A DNA stretch of 64,000 bases from Meandrina meandrites (GCA_963693305.1 OY855906.1:23726789-23790788); one strand, 5' to 3'. Shown: positions 36,793-50,270, counted from the first letter of the stretch. Notes: a model not told the origin generated them from the sequence alone. A program made the numbers and translations.

Positions 36793-38063
36793 GATTATTA
36801 AAGCAAACATACCTTGTCACTAATTCTTCCTTACATGTATTTCCCCTTGTCTTAGCTCCCCTGCACAGCAGCCATCTTGTCAATTGCACAACATTGTATT
36901 GTTTTACAGTTTCATGAGGAATTTTTGCACCAGGTATATCAAACAACTTTCAGTGGATCTTTCAAAGGTATTTTACAGCTTTCCACCATAAATTGTTTAC
37001 TTCCCTGGCCCTCCAAACGATCCATAGCAGCTTTGCAGTCACAAGTCGAACCCAGATTACCACACGTTTTGAACTTTTTTAATGATTTTCAGCTTGGAAA
37101 AATGAAACCAGGCTAAGAAGTCTAACAACACATTTATATGTTTGCCAGATCACGCAGAACAGGCATCATTGGCAAAATAAATATCAAAATGGAAGATCAA
37201 AATTGGCCAGAAAAGCCTTTAACATTGGGAAGGCCTGGAACCCAGTATGTTGCCATGGTAACATAATCGTTAAGCTTATAGTGTGAAAAAATAAACTAGT
37301 AAGCTGTTACCATAAATAATCAAACATTTCTGATACAAAGTGGATGAGACATCCAGTACAGGACAGAATGTTTCTTGCTTAGCAGGACACATGCAATTCT
37401 CTATTTTGACCGGCCATAATTTGATCGGACATTAATTAGCATTTTATGCAATTTGCATATGTTGATGACTCAACCATATGCATACATGTATGAGGTAATG
37501 AGAATGCATTATTTTGCCAAAATGTTCCTACACTGATTCTTGGTTTGCAACCACATGACCAGGTGGCCATGTTGGTTTGCAAAACAATTTAACTTTTTTT
37601 TTTGAAGAATTTGCATGATAAAAGAGTAAAGCTCACAGTGGAGGAAAATGCTTTGTTCTTGTCCACCAGCATGGCTTGCCATGATGTCAACCGCAAACCA
37701 GCAACAGCCTTCTTTTTTTACAACAAAAAGGAAAAAATAATAATAATAATAAAAACAAACAAACTAAAGCATTTCATTTGTGAACGCCATTCAGGATTTG
37801 ATAGTGAATCTAGACATCAGTTTCTAAATGTTTAGTATTCTTGTATTGATTGTGTTAGACATTTTATTTTAAGCACTTTTTTTGTTAATTTCAAACGTAT
37901 TTTCAAGTATCTCAGAACAATTAAAATCAAAATTTTTTCTGGCTCAAGCTGATACATTCATGTTTAAGATCCCCCCCCCCCCCCCCCCCCACTCAAACTC
38001 TTGCTGCCTGGGCCCCGACTTGATATATAATCACTATTATCATCGCTTTAAACTGACATTTTA
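36793..38063. other. Intron with poly-C tract
   Basis: C17 occurs at about 37971-37990. Nothing else structured was found, apart from a short 'aataataataa' run near 37738. Confidence 0.5.
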
Positions 38064-38311
38064 TTTGCTATCAAGTTTAGCTTGATAAATCAAATTTTAT
38101 TTGAGCATTTTTGGGGGGATCATCTCAAAAATTTAAGATTGTAAGGGATGTTTTGTTGCAAGGGTGCAAACAGTAGAAAACAAGTGATTTGCTATCAAGT
38201 TTAGCTTGATAAATCAAATTTTATTTGAGCATTTTTGGGGGGATCATCTCAAAAATTTAAGATTGTAAGGGATGTTTTGTTGCAAGGGTGCAAACAGTAG
38301 AAAACAAGTGA
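38064..38311. repeat. Perfect 124-bp tandem duplication
   Basis: 38064-38187 and 38188-38311 are identical as far as I can read. It is a recent duplication, or possibly an assembly artefact. Confidence 0.93.
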
Positions 38312-39326
38312 AAGATACATGTAGCTATCATGCATAAGTCTGTGAAATCACCGCATTTCCTAGCCTCAAGTAACCTGAGCTTAGTGTTGTTAACATATTG
38401 GATTACTCAGTAACAAATACATGTAGGCTTTCTAAGAAACAGATAACGTCACATTTAGCTTACATCTTTGATATTGGACATCCATGTTATAGTCAACTGA
38501 CAGCTGTCAAAACAAGGTATTCACTGACCAGAGTCACATTATCATATCATGGGCTCAGCTGCTGCTAAGAGTAATGACAGGATATTGGCAGTGAAATTTC
38601 TCCCATTGCAATTGACGATTTATTTCAGGTGCATTTAATAACCCTGATAACAGCATTGTGAATGTATGTGGAGCTCCGCTTTTAGCCTTGGCTAAATCTA
38701 TATATTGTGATTAGAGTTTGTTTGCCCCAAACAGGAGAAAGGCCTGATGTTTACTAGCCTCTGATTTTTTTCCAGACCACATCTTAGAGGGTTTAAACTT
38801 TTCCACCTTGTTTTGCAAACCAGGCAAAAAAGACAGGGCAATGTTCTTCTATTACACTGAAGACCACATGCAAAAATTTGAGCACTTTTAAAGGAAAAAA
38901 ATTAATGCAAAAGAGTCACTTAGCATAGTTTTGCAGCAAGCCCTTCAATTTCATTGCATATAACAGAAGTGTATTTACTTCAAAAAGCTTTCTTGAGGAA
39001 AGCCAATAAAGTATGTATGTAACTTTATGAAATCAAAAGAACAGAACTTGTTGCTTCAAGTTGGATTTGTGGATTGTTTTCATTTTTCCTGGTTCGCCTA
39101 CAATTAGAAAGACAAAGATTGCTTCTCAAGCATCGTTATCCACATTGTTTCAATTCTTGGTCCATAAAAACAAAGTACTAAATGATTGATGTGTTCAGCA
39201 TTATCTGTTTGAGTTTTGATGTCATAACAGTGTTATAACACGGTCAACATGAATTTTTGAATTTTCAGGATTAATGCATAAATTACTGTGCAAATTTTCT
39301 AAGCTTGTATGGAAAGAATAGGTTTA

Positions 39327-39468
39327 CCTCAGTGTAAGAACCTGTGATGTTTTTCTTTGTTTTGGAGCTATTGTTTTCCTTCTCTATCTTTGTTTTGCCA
39401 GCTCTTTGTTCTATTGTTCGTTCTTTGTTTTACATCACCGGTGAGTTTCACAGGTTCTTACACCGAGG
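39327..39468. mobile_element. Short MITE, ~142 bp
   Basis: Ends CCTCAGTGTAAGAACCTGTG and the near-complement CACAGGTTCTTACACCGAGG enclose a T-rich core. No clear target duplication. Confidence 0.75.
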
Positions 39469-39559
39469 ATGAGCCGAAAGAATTATTAGTGCTGTAAATA
39501 ACAGTTGGTCATCAGACATTGTCTGACCAAATTTTGAAATTGTTCCACTAATTTTATAG

Positions 39560-41280
39560 GGTTTATGGTCATTTCATTCCATAGTCAGATCGTTCCAAGT
39601 CACTTTGTTCCAAAGAAAAGTTATTTCGTTCCACAAAAAAGTCAATTTGTTCCACAATATGGTTAGTTCATTCCACGACATAGTCAGAAATTCAGTTATG
39701 CAAAAAATTAAACTGCTTACTCGATGATAGTGTAAATAAAAACGTTTCTGTCAATTTATCGAGTTAAATAATACGATAGTACTGTTTATATCTGAGAATG
39801 AACTGGTCCGCCATTTTGAATTTTTGCAAGATGTCGAAGCCAAAAATGTTATATCGTTACTCTTCGCGAGTAACAGATTATTTTAAAACTTACTATTTCA
39901 CCATAGTTAGTCTCCACTACTAACTGTGATTTCACTAACTAATTTTGAAACAGCAATACTGCATTAAAAATGATGCATTATCGCCGTCCCAAAATCGCAA
40001 TTATTTTAATACAGACAATGGAACCCCGTTGAAATGATAAACACATGTTAAAATGTAATATCGCCTTTTTATTGACATATCTGTAACCTATCTACAAGGT
40101 CCAGCACAAAGCAGTTCTTCCATTGACGCGACGTTACGTTTTGTTTGCAAGAAATGCACAGGTGAACCATAACAATATGGAAATTTTCCTTGACTGAAAG
40201 TTCCTTAGGAGTGTTCAACTGCATGAATGACGCGTAAAAATATTGCAGGCCTTTTATAGCTAGACCCTGACTTAAGACGGATAGGAGTTCTGACCATTTG
40301 ATTGGTAAATGCTAATTTTATTTATTACCCTTTAAACCAACTTAAAATTGTTGATAAAATGAGAAAAAATCACACCTACCTTGCGCGGGATACTAATTAG
40401 CTGTTATTGTTGATATATTAGAAAAAAAACAAAGCGGGAAAAAATCACACTTACCTTACACATGCCACTTTCATCCTGTCATTGTTAATAGAGTCACAAA
40501 TTAAACTTCCTTTTACTTATACTGTTCCCTTATTTAGCCGTTAATTAATGGCGAAAATCGGAATCTTTCTTATATACTGTTCCCTTATTTAGCCGATAAT
40601 TAATGGCGAAAAGTGGAGTCTTTCTTATGTACTGTTCCCTTATTTAGCCATTAATTAATGGCAAAAATCGGAATCTTTCTTATATACTGTTCCCTTAGTT
40701 AGCCGATAATCAACGGCTAAAATTGGATTATAATATAAAGCTAGTTTGTGGCTAAAAAAGTGTTATATCTACAAGTGACTCTGATGAAAACGAGACTTTT
40801 TTCGTTCTATTGTATTCTCTGTTTCAGTATTGCTTCAATGCTAATTACAGCATGCGCATTTACTTGAAGTTTTCATTTACTTCAAGTATTCATTCTGTAA
40901 ATAAAGGAAAGAATTTTGGTTTTAATTATTGTTCTCTCTGTTTCAAAGCACGCGCGTTTTAACAGAGTCTTTTACGTTGGCTTTTCACTGGAAGAAGCCA
41001 TATTTAAAGCGCGTGCAGGGAGATTGGGGAGAACGCCTGTTCCTTTTGCCATTTTGACGATTAAAATTACACGTATAGAATGTGCAGGTTATCAGATGAG
41101 GTAACTTTTAAAGTAGAATTTCACTATGTTTAATGTTTTTTCTACTTTAACACTTTGTGGAACAATCTGACTATGTTGTGGAACGAACTAAACCATATCG
41201 TGGAACGAAATGACTTTTTTGTGGAACGAAATAACTTTTCTTTGGAATTATCTGACTATGGAACGAAATGACTGGATACC
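39560..41280. mobile_element. MULE-like non-autonomous transposon with 9-bp target duplication
   Basis: ATTTTATAG flanks both sides (39551-39559 and 41281-41289). The terminal inverted repeats are about 120 bp long and rich in 'gttccac/gtggaac' and 'catttcgttcc' blocks. Inside, 40515-40735 holds about four copies of a ~57-bp unit (actgttcccttatttagcc...). No transposase frame remains; the 62-aa frame at 40916 is not recognisable. A 9-bp duplication with long inverted repeats is typical of Mutator-like elements. Confidence 0.75.
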
Positions 41281-41840
41281 ATTTTATAGTATAGTCAAAC
41301 ATCATGTATGAGCCCCAAAATGACTTAGCTTTTTGTTGCGAAGATCTTGTTTACAGATCATGTTTGCCTTTAAACATGTTAAAAATCCAAAATCACACAG
41401 ATCTGTGTTTTGTTTGGCTGTACAAGACTCTACAAATGTCCATAAATATGTAACAAACAGGTGCTTTGAAATTCACCCATAATGCATTGCAAAGCATTCT
41501 TATTGCTTAATATATGCATATAGATTGAGCCATCAGTTTCTGCAAATTGAATGAAATGCTAATGTTATCATTAATATGTCTGGTCAAAAAAGAGATTTGT
41601 AATGACATATGTCCTATTTGGAAAGAAAAATTATATCCAGCACTGGGTAGTACATTGTATTTGAGGTTGTTAATTCCACATAGATGAACAGGGATCGCAA
41701 AATTTGTGGAGCTCTTCTGTTTCAAGACCATCACTCTGACACAAATGCAAACAAAAAGCTAGAGGAGGTATTTTTATAGGCTCTCTCCATGTTTAAAGAC
41801 AATATTATAAAATTACATTATATTACAAAAAATATAGTAC

Positions 41841-41973
41841 CTTGAGACTATCCACATCATCTGCAGCTTGAATACTGTTTAAGTCTGCTCCATCAAAGAA
41901 CAGTAAAACTGGTTTTGAGGTGCCTTGACGACATGTCGGGCAGGTATGACTTTGACTGAGCCACCTGTTTAGG
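41841..41973 (-). CDS. TRAIP-like host gene, second half of the RING domain
   Basis: The 133-nt exon has an acceptor CTTCTTTTCTAG|CCT and a donor CTCAAG|gtacta. Entered in phase 2 from exon 52626-52650 it completes the RING-H2 domain: the split TG|C codon gives Cys30, then LNRWLSQSHTCPTCRQ with Cys41 and Cys44. It continues with KPVLLFFDGADLNS and ends DDVDSLK. The LFFD just after the RING is shared with TRAIP as I recall it. A downstream AG (CTAAACAG) would break the RING Cys and is rejected. Confidence 0.85.
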
Positions 41974-42600
41974 CTAGAAAAGAAGACATTACTGGGAAAG
42001 ATAAATTAATGTTTAGTCCTTTGTCTCTATGATTCCCTGAGGAACAGCCATAGTTGATGCTTAATAATTTAAGCTGTGATAGAGCCAAAGTCTTGCAGCG
42101 AAACCCAAAAAAACCATGAACACCTAAAATTATTTCTGGAATGTTTATTGTTTCATGAAACAATGTGAAACCACAAATCGCAAAGAGTAATTAGCTGAAA
42201 GGTTTGGATTATTTAGTTGGCTTTTTTTCCACCATAAATCCTAAATAATGCACATCACATCTGAAAAAAAACATTCCAGTGTCCACCTCAAAAAGGCCCA
42301 TTCAGGAGAGTCAAATGTCCTGAGACTGAGTTTAACATTTTATAAAAGAATAAAAATAAAAAACGTGCTCCTTATGCATTGTTGAATTACCGGTATGTAA
42401 GCACTTGGGAATGTTTAAGAACACCTGATAAGTGCCACTTCTCTCATGTTCTTAAAAATTCCTGCATGCTTATATAACTCAACAATCTTTTATTTCTTTA
42501 AAATATCATTTTTGGTTGACGTTTAGAATAATAGCAAGAATTTGATTGACAAGAATTTAATTTAATCCATTTCCACTGCATGTGATATAAACTGTAAAGA
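41974..42600. other. Intron, no recognised features
   Basis: No exon, repeat ends or domain found in this stretch. Confidence 0.45.
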
Positions 42601-42890
42601 GACATACAAACTAACTCAAGATCTCAACTTAAAACTTGAGATCTTGACTTCTAACAAGAGATCTTGACTTATAACTCAAGATATTGACTTATAACCCAAA
42701 ATTGTCGACTTATAACGCAAGACCTTGACTTATAACTTGAGATCTTGACTTACAACACCAGGCCTTGGCATATCATAATTTTATAATCAAAGAACAATGG
42801 CCTATGGTAATCACAAAAGTACTTGGCCAATCGTGGCGCGTGCATACTCCCTAACCTCCCCTTCTCCCTCTCCCCCAGGTAGAATATAAC
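42600..42890 (-). repeat. ~20-bp minisatellite with conserved flank
   Basis: 'gacttataactcaagatctt' units recur about eight times to 42775. They are followed by 'ggccaatcgtggcgcgtgcatactccc...ccttctccctctcccccaggt'. The whole block is homologous, in inverse orientation, to 51925-52430. Confidence 0.85.
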
Positions 42891-42980
42891 AGAGTAAAAA
42901 AATGCGAGTTGCATACTAGTAATCTGCAATAGCTTACACAACTTATTCTGAAATGGCGGCAAATAAATTATTTTCCCCTC

Positions 42981-43069
42981 ATGTTAATTGGCCCTCATTG
43001 CCTTGATGACATCAGCAGGATTCAAAAGAATCTTTGGCTTGAAACGAGGCAGTGAGGGCCAATTAACAT
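42981..43069. repeat. Fold-back hairpin with 22-bp arms
   Basis: ATGTTAATTGGCCCTCATTG (42981) and its near-complement at 43048-43069 flank a 45-bp loop. It resembles a short MITE. Confidence 0.8.
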
Positions 43070-44362
43070 ATAGGCAAAAGAATAACGTATTTTCCGCCAT
43101 TTTGAAAATAGGTGCATTCCATTATTCTGATTTATAAATTTGTTATTAGTTATATGCAATACATCGTTTGAGTTGTGCAGTAGTGGGTGCTGTGTATTAA
43201 GTATTCGGTTTTGAGTGTCCAGTTGTCCAGTATTGGAGAATATGAAGTCGATATGTCCGTTTATTATGTGGCATGGCAGTCTTGAGGTAAGCCTGAGAAT
43301 TGTGATTGGTTCTTTCTTGGTTGGGATTTTGCCATACAGACCGTTTCAGAAATGGTCATAAGCCATCTATTTTTTGTTATTGAAAGCCGGCAAATTCCAG
43401 ATTTGGAGTTAAAATTCATGTGCCATATAATAAACTACTTACTAAGCAAGGTCCCTGTCTGTAGAATTGGAACAAATTTAAACTGATGTTTTCAGACAAC
43501 CAGGTTCAAAAACGGCTGAGACACTCTTGGTCAAGAATGCCAAGAATCGCCCCCTTTCTCCCTGATCAATGTCGTCTGAATTTCAGGATTATATTTAACC
43601 CTTTAAGCAGCAACTTTGAAATGGGGAGGGGGGTTCAGAATAAGATGTACTTGTTTATTTTTTGAGCAAGGGCATGTTTTTTAAAGACAAATACACTTTT
43701 AGGGTGAGTGTCTCATCAATTTTGAAACTGGTTGTAGCTTGCTCAAGCTGTTCTGGGAAATATTGGCCCTTGGCCATTTTTGAACAGAACGAGTGCAGCG
43801 AGGTCCATACTGCCGCAACCTCGGGCCAGTATTACCCAGTGTGGCCCTCGTTCTTGGTTAGTAAGAAGTTACTAGTACGCAGGACCTGGCGCGGGTGGGT
43901 TCAAAGAATGATTAAGCTAATCCAGGCGTGAATCTTGATTTCAGCTTTTTTAACTTTTCAAGTTATATTTTCAGTCCTCCAGTTTTGATGACGACTAATC
44001 TCAAAACTAATCTCACTGAACAATCAATCAGCCCACGATTTTGCATTACTGCGTTGCGGGCTTCCCTCATAAATAGAATAGGCCAGGCGGCTTTAAGGAG
44101 GCTCGCAATGGTTTCCAGCATGTTCCAGCTCTTAAACTTTGATGGGACAGTACTACAAGTCTTTTTCAGTTCCTGCTACAATGATAACAAACAAATTTTC
44201 AAATATTGCTGAACAAGTTGTGGTCATATTTATGATGTCACTGGATACCATAGCAACAGTTTTACCTGTTAAAAACACCCTTAATTTCCCTTTAAGTGCT
44301 TATAACTCAAAAACAAGCATGGTCACCCCCATTTTTATATACCACTTATTACCCAAGAGCGA
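43070..44362. other. Intron, no supported exon
   Basis: Several overlapping frames (43662-44405, +) have no recognisable domain and no matching splice-site pairs. I leave them uncalled. Confidence 0.45.
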
Positions 44363-44463
44363 GGTCATTACAGCGAAATCTCAGGCCGAGGCCTTGATGT
44401 ATTGACCGAGCGATAGCAAGGTCAATACATCAAGGCTGAGGTCTGAGATTTCCCTGTAATGAC
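44363..44463. mobile_element. Palindromic MITE, ~100 bp
   Basis: GGTCATTACAGCGAAATCTC and its near-complement at the right end (gagatttccctgtaatgacc) fold over a short loop around 'gaccgagcgatagcaaggtc'. It abuts the 5' end of the L1-like element. Confidence 0.8.
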
Positions 44464-44514
44464 CGAATGGACGAGGTTAATAAGTTATTTATTATATGGC
44501 CTTTTCGTATTGGT

Positions 44515-46041
44515 TAATGTTTATGCACAAAACGATCCAAACCAGCAGGTTGTATTCCTTAGAGAGCTTTTCAAACAATATCCTCAGTAACAAGAAATGA
44601 AAACCTTGCTTTAGGGGGTGACTTCAACTGCATAATCAACACTTCAGACAAAAGAGGCAGTAAACCGGTAGACCTAAAAAGGGATCAACCATTGAACTCG
44701 TTACTTTAATCAAAAAGACATAATTTGGTCAATTCTTGGCGCTACAAAAATCCAGACTCATTTGGTTTTACGTGGGCGAACCCCTCAATGAAAATTCAGT
44801 ATAGACTTGATTATCTATTCCTTTCAGAACAATCTCGTAGTCAAGTTAGCAAACGCAAAATAATCCCAAATATTTATTCTGACCACTCCACAGTCACTCT
44901 TTCTATTTCTTTTTCTGAATGCAAACCCCCTCGTGGGCCCGGCTTCTGGAAATTCAACAATTCTTTGTTGTCTGACACCAAATATGTTGAATCATTGAAC
45001 TTTTTAATTCCAGAGTTTGCCAAAAAGCATCATAAAGTTGAAGACAAAGGGCTGGTCTGGGAAATGATAAAAATGGAAATTAGAGCGTTTACAATACAAT
45101 TCTCGAAGAAAAAAGGAAAATCTAGACGTGACGAAGAATCTGCTCTTTTGTCGGAAATGATTAAAGTACAATGCAAACTCCAGACAGAGTACAGCGATTC
45201 TCTTAGAAGTGAATTAGAAAGAATAAAATCCAAGCTAACCAAAATAGCAAGCATCAAGACGTGAGGCAAGATTATACGCAGTAGAGCGGGCTGGTATGAA
45301 CATGGCAAGAGAAATAGTAAGTATTTTTACGATTTAGAAAAAACAAACCACAGGAAAAAACACATAATGTCCATATTTGTTAACGATCAGGAAAAAATTA
45401 CTGACCAAAAGGAGATTCTTGAAGAGGAAGAGCGTTTTTTTCAAACGGATATATACATCACAAAATATGAATCCGAACGACTCGGTTTTTAACGAATTCT
45501 TTAAAACAGAAAACGCATTATCAGAAGAAACCGCTACAAGCTGCGAAGGCCTTATGTCCACCGATGAATGCGAACGTGCACTGATGCTGATGGAGAGCAA
45601 TAAAACACCAGGCACAGATGGTCTTACCTTGGAATTCTACCGCTACTTTTGGAATGCCGTCGGTAAATTCATGGTAGAAAACTTTAATTATGCCTTAAAA
45701 TATGGGTCACTTTCCATCTCTCAACGGCAAGGAATTATTTCTTTAATCCCTAAAGAGAATAAGAATGCGGAGTATTTAAAGAATTGGAGACCAGTATCCC
45801 TACTTAATGTTGACTACAAAATTGAGACCAAACCTATTGCTCTTCGCTTGGAAAAGATCTTGCCAAGCATAATCCATTCTCGTCAGTCTGGCTATATAAA
45901 AGGAAGATTCATCGGTGAAAGCATTAGACTAATAGCAGACACAATGGACTTCACTAAAATAAATGATATACCAGGTATAGCTGTTTTCTTGGATTTCGAA
46001 AAAGCTTTTGACTCAATTGAGTGGGACTTCATCCAAAAATG
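44515..46041 (+). pseudogene. L1/Tx1-like LINE, 5' part (endonuclease C-terminus and RT fingers)
   Basis: Decayed retrotransposon ORF2. The translated start NVYAQNDPNQQ and later RLDYLFLSE and YSDHSTV are parts of an apurinic-type endonuclease. RT follows in other frames: NKTPGTDGLTLEFYRYFW, GIISLIPKE, NWRPVSLLNVDYK and the catalytic FLDFEKAFDSIEW. Several frameshifts and stops separate these pieces. The element is interrupted at 46041 by an RTE-like insertion and resumes at 48096. Confidence 0.88.
46029..46041 (+). repeat. Target duplication of the inserted RTE-like LINE, left copy
   Basis: TCATCCAAAAATG here is repeated exactly at 48096-48108, the other side of the insert. Confidence 0.93.
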
Positions 46042-48095
46042 AAGACAATGAAGACGAAGACACTGTAAACCAACAGTGGAAGCAAGTCAGGAACATCTTT
46101 GATGAAGCAAGTAAAACCTGTCTGGGGATGCAAAAGACTAGAAAAAAGAAAGAATGGATTACACCAGACACGTGGCAGGTTATCGAGGAGAGACGCCAGC
46201 TGAAGAAGAAGATAAACGACAGCAGATCAGCCAGACTCCGAGAGAAGTATAGAGTGGCTTACACAGAAATCAACAAGCGTGTCAAGAGAAAGATCCGAAC
46301 TGACAAAAGGGCATATATGGAAGAACTAGCAAAAGAAGCAGAGGAAGCGGCGCAAAAAGGGAGAGCAGAAGAATGTCTATAAAGTCACTAAACTGATCTG
46401 TGGAAAATATAATGGCATCAGAAATGTCCCCATACGAGATAAACAAGGTCAGCTCCTCACCTCTGAAAAAGACCAAGAAGCACGCTGGGTAGAGCATTTC
46501 AAGGAAGTCCTCAACAGACCACCACCAGAAGAGGAGCCTGATATTCCAGAAGCTGAGGAGGACTTAGATGTTGACACTGGGCCACCGAAGAAAGAAGAGA
46601 TCATTGCAGCCATCAAATCCCTAAAAAACCACAAGGCACCTGGCAAAGACCGCCTCAATGCTGAGCTGTTCAAGGCAGACGCTGTGACCACTGCAAATAT
46701 CTTACAACCACTTTTTAACACCATATGGGACAGAAGGAAAATTCCTGATGACTGGAATCAGGGTATCATTATCAAGATACCAAAGAAAGGAGCTCTCTCT
46801 GAATGTAGCAACTGGCGTGGCATTACACTATTATCCACCCCTAGCAAGATCTTAGCGAAAGTCATCATGAAGCGCCTATCACTGGCTGTGGACGATAAAC
46901 TCCGCAAGGAACAGGCCGGTTTCAGGAGAGGAAGGGGTTGTATCGATCATATTTTCACGCTGAGAAATATTATTGAACAGAGTACTGAATGGCAGCGAAC
47001 TCTCTATGTCAACTTTGTAGACTTTGCCAAAGCCTTCGACAGTGTGCACCGGCACAGCCTCTGGAAGATATTACGAGCGTATGGAATCCCCTCCCACCTT
47101 GCTGAGATCATCAAAAGCTTCTATGACAACTTTACCTGCTGTGTTGGTGATGGTGACATCTTATTTGAAGTTCACACTGGTGTCAGACAGGGGTGTGTCA
47201 TGTCCACATTGCTTTTCAACCTTGTTGTGGACTGGATCATGCATCGCACCACTGAGGACCAGATCAGGGGCATCAGATGGACGCCTTTCTCTTACTTGGA
47301 AGACCTGGATTACGCTGATGATCTAGCCTTACTATCACACACCCACACGCACATTCAAGAGAAGACGCAACGCCTCAACACCTTTGCTAAGCAAGTTGGC
47401 CTTAACATCAGCAGCAAGAAGACTGAAATTATGGCGCTGAACACCACCAACACGCGACCAGTCCAGATTGATAATGAAGAACTTCCATACACAGACAGAT
47501 TTACCTATCTCGGCAGCATCATCAGTAGAGATGGAGGAACTGACCTGGACATCCAGAGCCGTCTCAACAAGGCTAGGAACTCGCTCAACATGATGAATAA
47601 GGTATGGCGCTGCTCCACTTACAGTACTTGTACCAAGCTGAAGCTCTATCACAGCTGCGTCCTCACAACCCTTCTGTATGGTTCAGAATGTTGGCGTTTA
47701 ACGGAGAAGGATCTAACAAAACTCTCCACATTTCACACCAAGAGCCTTCGGCGTATTTTACGCATCTTTTGGCCTAATGTAATCTCAAATAAAGACCTCT
47801 TTGAACGGTGTGGAACTGAACCAATGGCTACCATCCTGATGAGGAGACGCTGGAGGTGGATTGGCCACGTCACTCGCCAAGAAGCCTCCATTGCAAGAAC
47901 CGCTATGCACTGGACGCCAGAAGGAAAACGAAAGAGAGGTCGCCCCAAGATCACATGGCGACGGACGATTGAGAAAGAAATAAAGGAGATGGGGAAGACC
48001 TGGGAGGGCATCAAGTTCATGGCAAGGGACCGCCAGATGTGGAGAGAACACGTTGCTGCCCTACATGCCACTTAGGCGTAAAGGGCATGACTGAG
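46042..48095 (+). pseudogene. RTE-like LINE, 5'-truncated, nested in the L1-like element
   Basis: 2054 bp with a 13-bp target duplication. The frame runs from a pre-RT segment (EWITPDTWQVIEERRQLKK) through RT: APGKDRLNAELF, NWRGITLLSTPSKILAK, QAGFRRGRGCIDH, FVDFAKAFDSVHR, GVRQGCVMS and the catalytic LDYADDLALLSH. It ends with the region RRWRWIGHVTRQE and GKRKRGRPKITW usual in RTE/CFDP2-like proteins. One frameshift lies near 46375; after it the frame is open for more than 460 codons, so the insertion is younger than its host element. The endonuclease is missing because of 5' truncation. Confidence 0.9.
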
Positions 48096-50035
48096 TCATC
48101 CAAAAATGCCTAGAATCTTTCAACTTTGGTCCAAATCTTCGGCAATGGATCAGCGTGTTCTATAAAGACATCTCTAGTTGCGTTATTAACAATGGACAAC
48201 ATTTCTATTTAGAACGCGGTGTCCGTCAAGGTTGCCCACTCTCAGGCATACTCTTTGTTATTGCTATGGAGCTCCTTGCCCAAAGTATTAGACTTTCCAA
48301 AGATATCAGAGGCATTAATATACAAGGAGCTGAAGTAGTCAAGCTCACTCAATATGCTGACGACACTACCGTCCTTCTCGCCGATGTCCAGTCGGTTTCT
48401 AATTTATTTGACTTACTCTTGCTGTTTGAAAAATGCTCTGGTTTAAAAATAAACCAAACAAAATCAGAAATGCTTTGGCTCGGCTCCTTGCATCATAGAA
48501 AGGATGCAATTTTCAACCTCCAAATTAGTGACGGACCAGTTTATGCTCTTGGGGTACACTTAACTTACAATATTGAAATGTCTCATAAGAAAAAAATTTT
48601 GGAAAAGTTAGGACCTTTAAAGAAAACTGTAAGTATCTGGTCCAGAAGAGACATTTCCATTTACGGTAAAATAAAATATTGTCAAAACATTAGCACTCTC
48701 CAAACTTGTGTTCATCTGCAGTGTTATGGAGACTCCAAAAAAACTTTGCCAAAGAAGTCAATAATATAGTGTTTGACTTTATTTGGAAGCAAAAACCACC
48801 AGAAATAAAAAAGACAACCCTTATCAAGAAGAAATTAGACAATGGTCTAGAAATGAAAGATTTTGTTCTCTTCAACAAAGGTGTAAAATTAACCTGGATT
48901 AGGCGCTTATGTTCTGACTCGGATGCACCTTGGAAGTATATTCCAAAATCGTTTCTGTCCAGTGTTGGCGGCAGAGAGCTTTTTAAATGTAATTATGATT
49001 ATAGCCTTCTTGACCTGAATAACCACCTTCCCGAATTTTACAAACAAATTATAAATTATTGGCAGGAAATTGCGTCTACAACACCTCACAGCAAGAGCGA
49101 GGTTCTCTCTCAAATAATTTGGAACAACAGATTCATCATGATCAACAAAAAAATGGTATATCTACCTCAATGGTACGAAGCAGGAGTAGAACAAATTTCA
49201 GATCTTTTTGATGAGTATGAAAATCGCTTTCTGCCTTTCCTCTCTTTTTGCAATAAATACACACTAGATTGCAATTTTTTACAATACCATAGTCTTATAT
49301 CTGCAATTCCCCAAAGATGGAAGAAGCTACTTCATGTGAATTCCGGTGACAAGACTTCACCCACCCCGCCAATCTGTACTTTATCATGCAAGACATTGTA
49401 CGAAAAGTTGTTACTCTTTGAAGATCTTCCCCCTCCAACCTCAGAGAAAAAGCTTGAATCATACGGTATCACAAAGGAGACTCTACGAAAAATTTATCTT
49501 CTGCCATTTAAGGCCACAAAAGAACTTAAATTAGCAATGTTCCAATACAAAATTATACACAACAGTTTATTATACAAAATGAAAAAGGTTGCTTCCCCTT
49601 TCTGCCTGTTCTGTCCCTCTGATAGTCAAAGCATACAGCATCTGTTTATTAGCGGCATGCAGGCATCCTCTTTTTGGAATAAGTTCCAAAATTGGTATAT
49701 GATCGAAAGCAGAGAGAATTTACTTCTTTCTGAACTAGACGTGTTATTTGCAATTATTACTCGGTCTTGTACGCACCGTTTAGCCCTCAATCATCTCATA
49801 CTTCTGGGTAAATATTTTCTTTATGCAAACGCACTTAACAATATCAAACACGTTTTTAATGACTTTGTCTCATTAGTGCACAATAAAATGGAGATTGAAA
49901 AATACATCGCTGCCATGCGATCGAAACCAAAAGAAACGGTTTCTTTGACAATGAGGCAATTTTTGTCTTCATTACGCCAAGATCTAGGGCAAATTTTACC
50001 ACTTTAATTTTCACAAAACAAACTGACCTGTGTTT
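48096..50035 (+). pseudogene. L1/Tx1-like LINE, 3' part
   Basis: Continuation of the element starting at 44515. RT motifs resume with GVRQGCPLSGILF and the catalytic QYADDTTVLLAD, and there is a frameshift near 48750. A 400-codon C-terminal region follows, containing FDFIWKQKPPEIKK and a degenerate zinc-knuckle PFCLFCPSDSQSIQHLF. The residue expected to be the last Cys is Gly (FISGMQ). The reading ends at 50007, and a short 3' UTR follows. Confidence 0.88.
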
Positions 50036-50270
50036 ACAAGTGCCGAGAAAAATTTTCATAATGCCCAGTCATTACAAGAAAATCTTGCCCGCTCAAAAGC
50101 CAATCAGAGCACGCCTACTATTGATATTGAATAATGATTATCATATTAAGATACAACTTTCTTCGAAGTTAAAAACATTTCTACCTAGCAGTTTCAGAGC
50201 CACCTTAAATTTTCGAGATGGCTGATCGTGGTTAGACCCACCCTTCCCCACTTCTGTTGGCTCACAATTA

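Noticed and set aside
41964..41973. Alternative acceptor CTAAACAG for the RING exon
   Set aside because: Its use would remove the bases that complete Cys30 and would give Trp-Trp in place of Cys-Leu-Asn-Arg-Trp. The upstream CTAG keeps the full RING.
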